Shown: piece after piece, positions 13,791-16,294 of the stretch
How positions within the stretch are numbered: the first letter of the stretch is position 1
Layout: each line of letters starts with the position of its first letter
Origin: Pseudomonadota bacterium
GTDB lineage: Bacteria > Pseudomonadota > Alphaproteobacteria > Rhizobiales > Hyphomicrobiaceae
DNA: 16,294 nt
Assembly (NCBI GenBank): GCA_023412745.1
Contig: JAEZBZ010000248.1
Location: forward strand, 1-16,294
Reading direction: 5' to 3'
The notes under the pieces: model-generated
What the model was told of the DNA's origin: nothing
The model's database searches: none
Seen by the model: the letters and a program-made list of their open reading frames with translations, nothing else
Position numbers and translations under genes: made by a program

Positions 13791-16294
13791 ATGAAGACCG
13801 ACACCCCGCGCCCGATCCGCCTGCAGAACTATCGTCCGCCCGATTTCATCATCGACACCGTTGACCTCGATGTCACGCTCGATCCGGAGCGCACGCGTGT
13901 CCATGCACGGCTGAGCATCCGTCCCAATCCCGATGCGGCGCGAGTTGGCGGCGTGCTGAAGCTCGATGGCGAAAATCTCGAACTCACGGAACTGAAGCTC
14001 GACGGCAAAGTCGTCAGTGCCGCGCACTATGAAGTTGATGATACCAGCTTGACGCTGTCGCGCGTGCCCAAAGGCCCGTTCGAGCTGGATATCACCACCA
14101 TCATAAACCCCGAGGCCAACAAGGCGCTGCAGGGGTTGTATCGCTCGCGCGGCATCTACTGCACACAGTGCGAGGCGCAGGGCTTCCGCCGCATCACCTA
14201 CTTCCTCGATCGTCCGGACGTGCTCGCCACTTATACCACGCGGATCGAGGCGGATGTCGAGCAGGCACCGGTGCTGCTGTCCAACGGCAACCCGACCGAG
14301 CGCGGGACGCTGGATGACGGCAAGCGGCATTACGCGGTGTGGAGAGATCCACACCCCAAGCCCAGCTATCTGTTCGCACTGGTCGGCGGCAATTTGTCGG
14401 CAATCACCTCGACATTCCGCACCAGATCGGGGCGCAACGTCGATCTGGCGATCTACGTCGAGCCCGGCAAGGAAAACCGCTGCGCCTGGGCTATGGACGC
14501 GCTGAAGCGGTCGATGAAATGGGACGAGGAACGCTTCGGCCTCGAGTACGATCTCGACGTGTTCATCATCGTCGCTGTGTCGGATTTCAACATGGGCGCG
14601 ATGGAGAACAAGGGCCTCAACATCTTCAACGACCGGCTGATTCTGGCGTCGCCGGAAACCGCTACCGACCAGATCTACGAAGCGATCGAGTCGGTCGTTG
14701 CGCACGAATACTTCCACAACTGGACCGGCAACCGCATCACCTGTCGCGACTGGTTTCAGCTCTGCCTCAAGGAAGGCCTCACGGTCTATCGCGACCAGGA
14801 GTTCTCCGCAGACGAACGTTCGCGCACGGTGCAGCGCATCAGCGACGTGCGCCAGCTCAAGGCCCATCAGTTCCCCGAGGACGCAGGCCCGCTGGCGCAT
14901 CCGGTGCGGCCGGAGAAATACATCGAGATCAATAACTTCTACACTGCGACTGTCTACGAAAAGGGATCAGAGCTGGTGCACATGATCGAGACGATCGTTG
15001 GCACTGCCGGTTTCCGCGCTGGCATGGACCTGTATTTCGAGCGCCACGACGGGGAGGCCGCAACGGTCGAACAGTTCATCGCCTGCTTCGAGGACGCCAA
15101 CGCCTGCGATCTGGGGCAGTTCAAGCTGTGGTACAGCCAGGCCGGAACGCCGGAGCTGGTCTGCTCGCTCGATTACGACGAAGCGCGCAGGGAAGCGCGG
15201 CTTACGGTCGAGCAGATCCTGCCACCGACACCGGACCAGCCGAACAAGAAGCCGCTACACATTCCGCTGCGCCTCGGTTTGCTCGGCGGCAATGGCCACG
15301 ATACCGAGATCAAGCTGGCCGACGGGGCAGCGGTTGCCGATGGCGTGGTGCACGTAACCAAGCGGAACCAGACGTTTCTGTTCACCGATGTGCCGTCGCG
15401 TCCGGTGCCGTCGCTACTGCGCGGGTTCTCCGCGCCAGTCAAACTAACGGTGGACCTGTCGGATCGCGACCTGGAATTCCTCATGGCCAACGACAGCGAC
15501 CTGTTCAATCGCTGGCAAGCCGCCAACGACTACGCCATGCGGACGCTGATCCAGCTCACCGAAGCGCGCATCGCGGGCAAGCGGTCGTCCCGGGGTCTGT
15601 CGTATGCCAAGGCGCTCGGCGCCACGATCGCCAATGCGAATCTCGAACCGGCCTATCGCGCCGAACTGCTGCGCCTGCCGACCGAAGCCGATGTCGCCCG
15701 CGAGATGGCCAGCGACGTCGATCCCGACGCCATCCATCGTGCCCGCAAGCAACTGCTGCGTCTCGTCGGCGACACGCTCGGACGCGAGTTGGAGGATCTC
15801 TATCGCCAGCACACAGACAAGGGCGCGTTTTCTCCTGACGCTGCGAGCGCCGGACGGCGCGCACTACGCAACGCCGTGCTTACCTTGCTGACCGCCCGCG
15901 GCAAGCCGGACGACAAGGCCCGCCTCAACAAACACTACTGGCAGGCGAGCAACATGACCGATGCCTCGCAGGCGCTGTATCTGCTGGCGGCCGTCGGCGG
16001 CGCGGAAACCAAGAAGGCGCTCGACCATTTCCATGACCGCTGGAAAGACGACCATCTGGTGATCGATACCTGGTTCGCGGTGCAGGCGGCGTCACCACTG
16101 CCGAGCACACCGGAGCGCGTGCGTGCTCTGACCAAGCATCCGCTGTTCTCGATGACGACCCCGAACAAGGTGCGGGCGCTGATCGGCACCTTCTCAACCG
16201 CCAACCCGCTCCAGTTCAACCGGCCGGATGGTGCGGGCTACGACTTCCTGGCCGAGCAGGTTCTGGCGCTCGACCGCTTCAATCCGCAGATCGC
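13791..16294 (+). CDS. pepN: Aminopeptidase N (M1 family), 3' end off the right edge
   Basis: Zinc aminopeptidase of the PepN type, the main broad-specificity N-terminal exopeptidase of the bacterial cytosol. The frame is open for 834 codons to the window edge; full-length relatives are about 870-890 residues, so only the C-terminal end of the helical domain is missing. GAMEN, which binds the substrate amino end, is at 269-273. The zinc site is His305, Glu306 (base) and His309 in HEYFHNW, with Glu328 in LKEGLTV; all sit 8 residues after their E. coli PepN equivalents as I recall them. YxxxKG-type segment TATVYEKGSELVHM contains the transition-state tyrosine. AGGA 8 bases before the ATG at 13791 supports the start. 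No signal peptide. It is divergent from the unknown 152-residue gene. Confidence 0.96.
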   Translation, partial: MKTDTPRPIRLQNYRPPDFIIDTVDLDVTLDPERTRVHARLSIRPNPDAARVGGVLKLDGENLELTELKLDGKVVSAAHYEVDDTSLTLSRVPKGPFELDITTIINPEANKALQGLYRSRGIYCTQCEAQGFRRITYFLDRPDVLATYTTRIEADVEQAPVLLSNGNPTERGTLDDGKRHYAVWRDPHPKPSYLFALVGGNLSAITSTFRTRSGRNVDLAIYVEPGKENRCAWAMDALKRSMKWDEERFGLEYDLDVFIIVAVSDFNMGAMENKGLNIFNDRLILASPETATDQIYEAIESVVAHEYFHNWTGNRITCRDWFQLCLKEGLTVYRDQEFSADERSRTVQRISDVRQLKAHQFPEDAGPLAHPVRPEKYIEINNFYTATVYEKGSELVHMIETIVGTAGFRAGMDLYFERHDGEAATVEQFIACFEDANACDLGQFKLWYSQAGTPELVCSLDYDEARREARLTVEQILPPTPDQPNKKPLHIPLRLGLLGGNGHDTEIKLADGAAVADGVVHVTKRNQTFLFTDVPSRPVPSLLRGFSAPVKLTVDLSDRDLEFLMANDSDLFNRWQAANDYAMRTLIQLTEARIAGKRSSRGLSYAKALGATIANANLEPAYRAELLRLPTEADVAREMASDVDPDAIHRARKQLLRLVGDTLGRELEDLYRQHTDKGAFSPDAASAGRRALRNAVLTLLTARGKPDDKARLNKHYWQASNMTDASQALYLLAAVGGAETKKALDHFHDRWKDDHLVIDTWFAVQAASPLPSTPERVRALTKHPLFSMTTPNKVRALIGTFSTANPLQFNRPDGAGYDFLAEQVLALDRFNPQI

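Noticed and set aside
13665..14900. 411-codon minus-strand open frame
   Set aside because: Antisense to pepN, whose GAMEN and HEYFH motifs and open frame are unmistakable.
1..16294. Mobile elements, CRISPR, tRNA, phage or defence genes
   Set aside because: No transposase or integrase motifs, no regularly spaced repeats, no tRNA-like cloverleaf and no defence-related domain could be found on either strand.

Overview
The window reads as chromosomal DNA of a high-GC alphaproteobacterium. The gene families, the GC-biased third positions (which produce long antisense shadow frames) and the set of peptidases fit the Hyphomicrobiales, most likely a Bradyrhizobium/Rhodopseudomonas-like lineage. That placement comes from gene content and protein style only; no rRNA, tRNA or other taxonomic marker is present. 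There are eleven intact or edge-truncated protein genes with a recognisable family, two small or unknown genes and one decayed gene. I see no phage, insertion sequence, CRISPR array, integron or toxin-antitoxin locus.

Left part (1-2138): an SDR oxidoreductase running off the left edge (minus strand), a divergent 62-residue charged protein, then about 630 bases whose only content is a broken GNAT acetyltransferase, with remnants spread over three minus-strand frames. A VOC/glyoxalase-fold protein follows.

Catabolic part (2169-7643): an IlvD/Edd sugar-acid dehydratase of the D-xylonate/L-arabinonate type (minus strand, probably co-transcribed with the VOC gene 30 bases downstream) is divergent from a two-gene plus-strand operon. 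That operon encodes a DadA-like FAD dehydrogenase and a 4-hydroxyproline epimerase. The 229-base divergent spacer holds a near-perfect 19-base inverted repeat next to the dehydratase start and a second, longer-spaced inverted repeat. An FMN-dependent alpha-hydroxy-acid oxidase/dehydrogenase converges on the operon. The oxidative pentonate route and the hydroxyproline route are both known to end in 2-oxoglutarate semialdehyde, which gives a plausible reason for the arrangement. The transporter, lyase/deaminase and semialdehyde dehydrogenase needed to finish either route are not in view.

Peptidase part (7937-16294): an exported S10 serine carboxypeptidase (minus) is divergent from an exported FG-GAP/VCBS calcium-repeat protein. 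The latter is followed by an M17 leucyl aminopeptidase and, with a 4-base overlap, a C40 NlpC/P60 peptidase with SH3-like N-terminal regions and no signal peptide. After a converging gene of unknown function comes an M1 aminopeptidase N (pepN), cut by the right edge. Four peptidases of four catalytic families in 8.4 kb suggests a peptide-utilisation or cell-wall-peptide-recycling neighbourhood. Nothing in the window is clearly a new kind of system. The best leads are the shared-product catabolic pair with its candidate operator, the coupled M17-C40 pair, the charged insertion in the S10 enzyme and the GNAT pseudogene.
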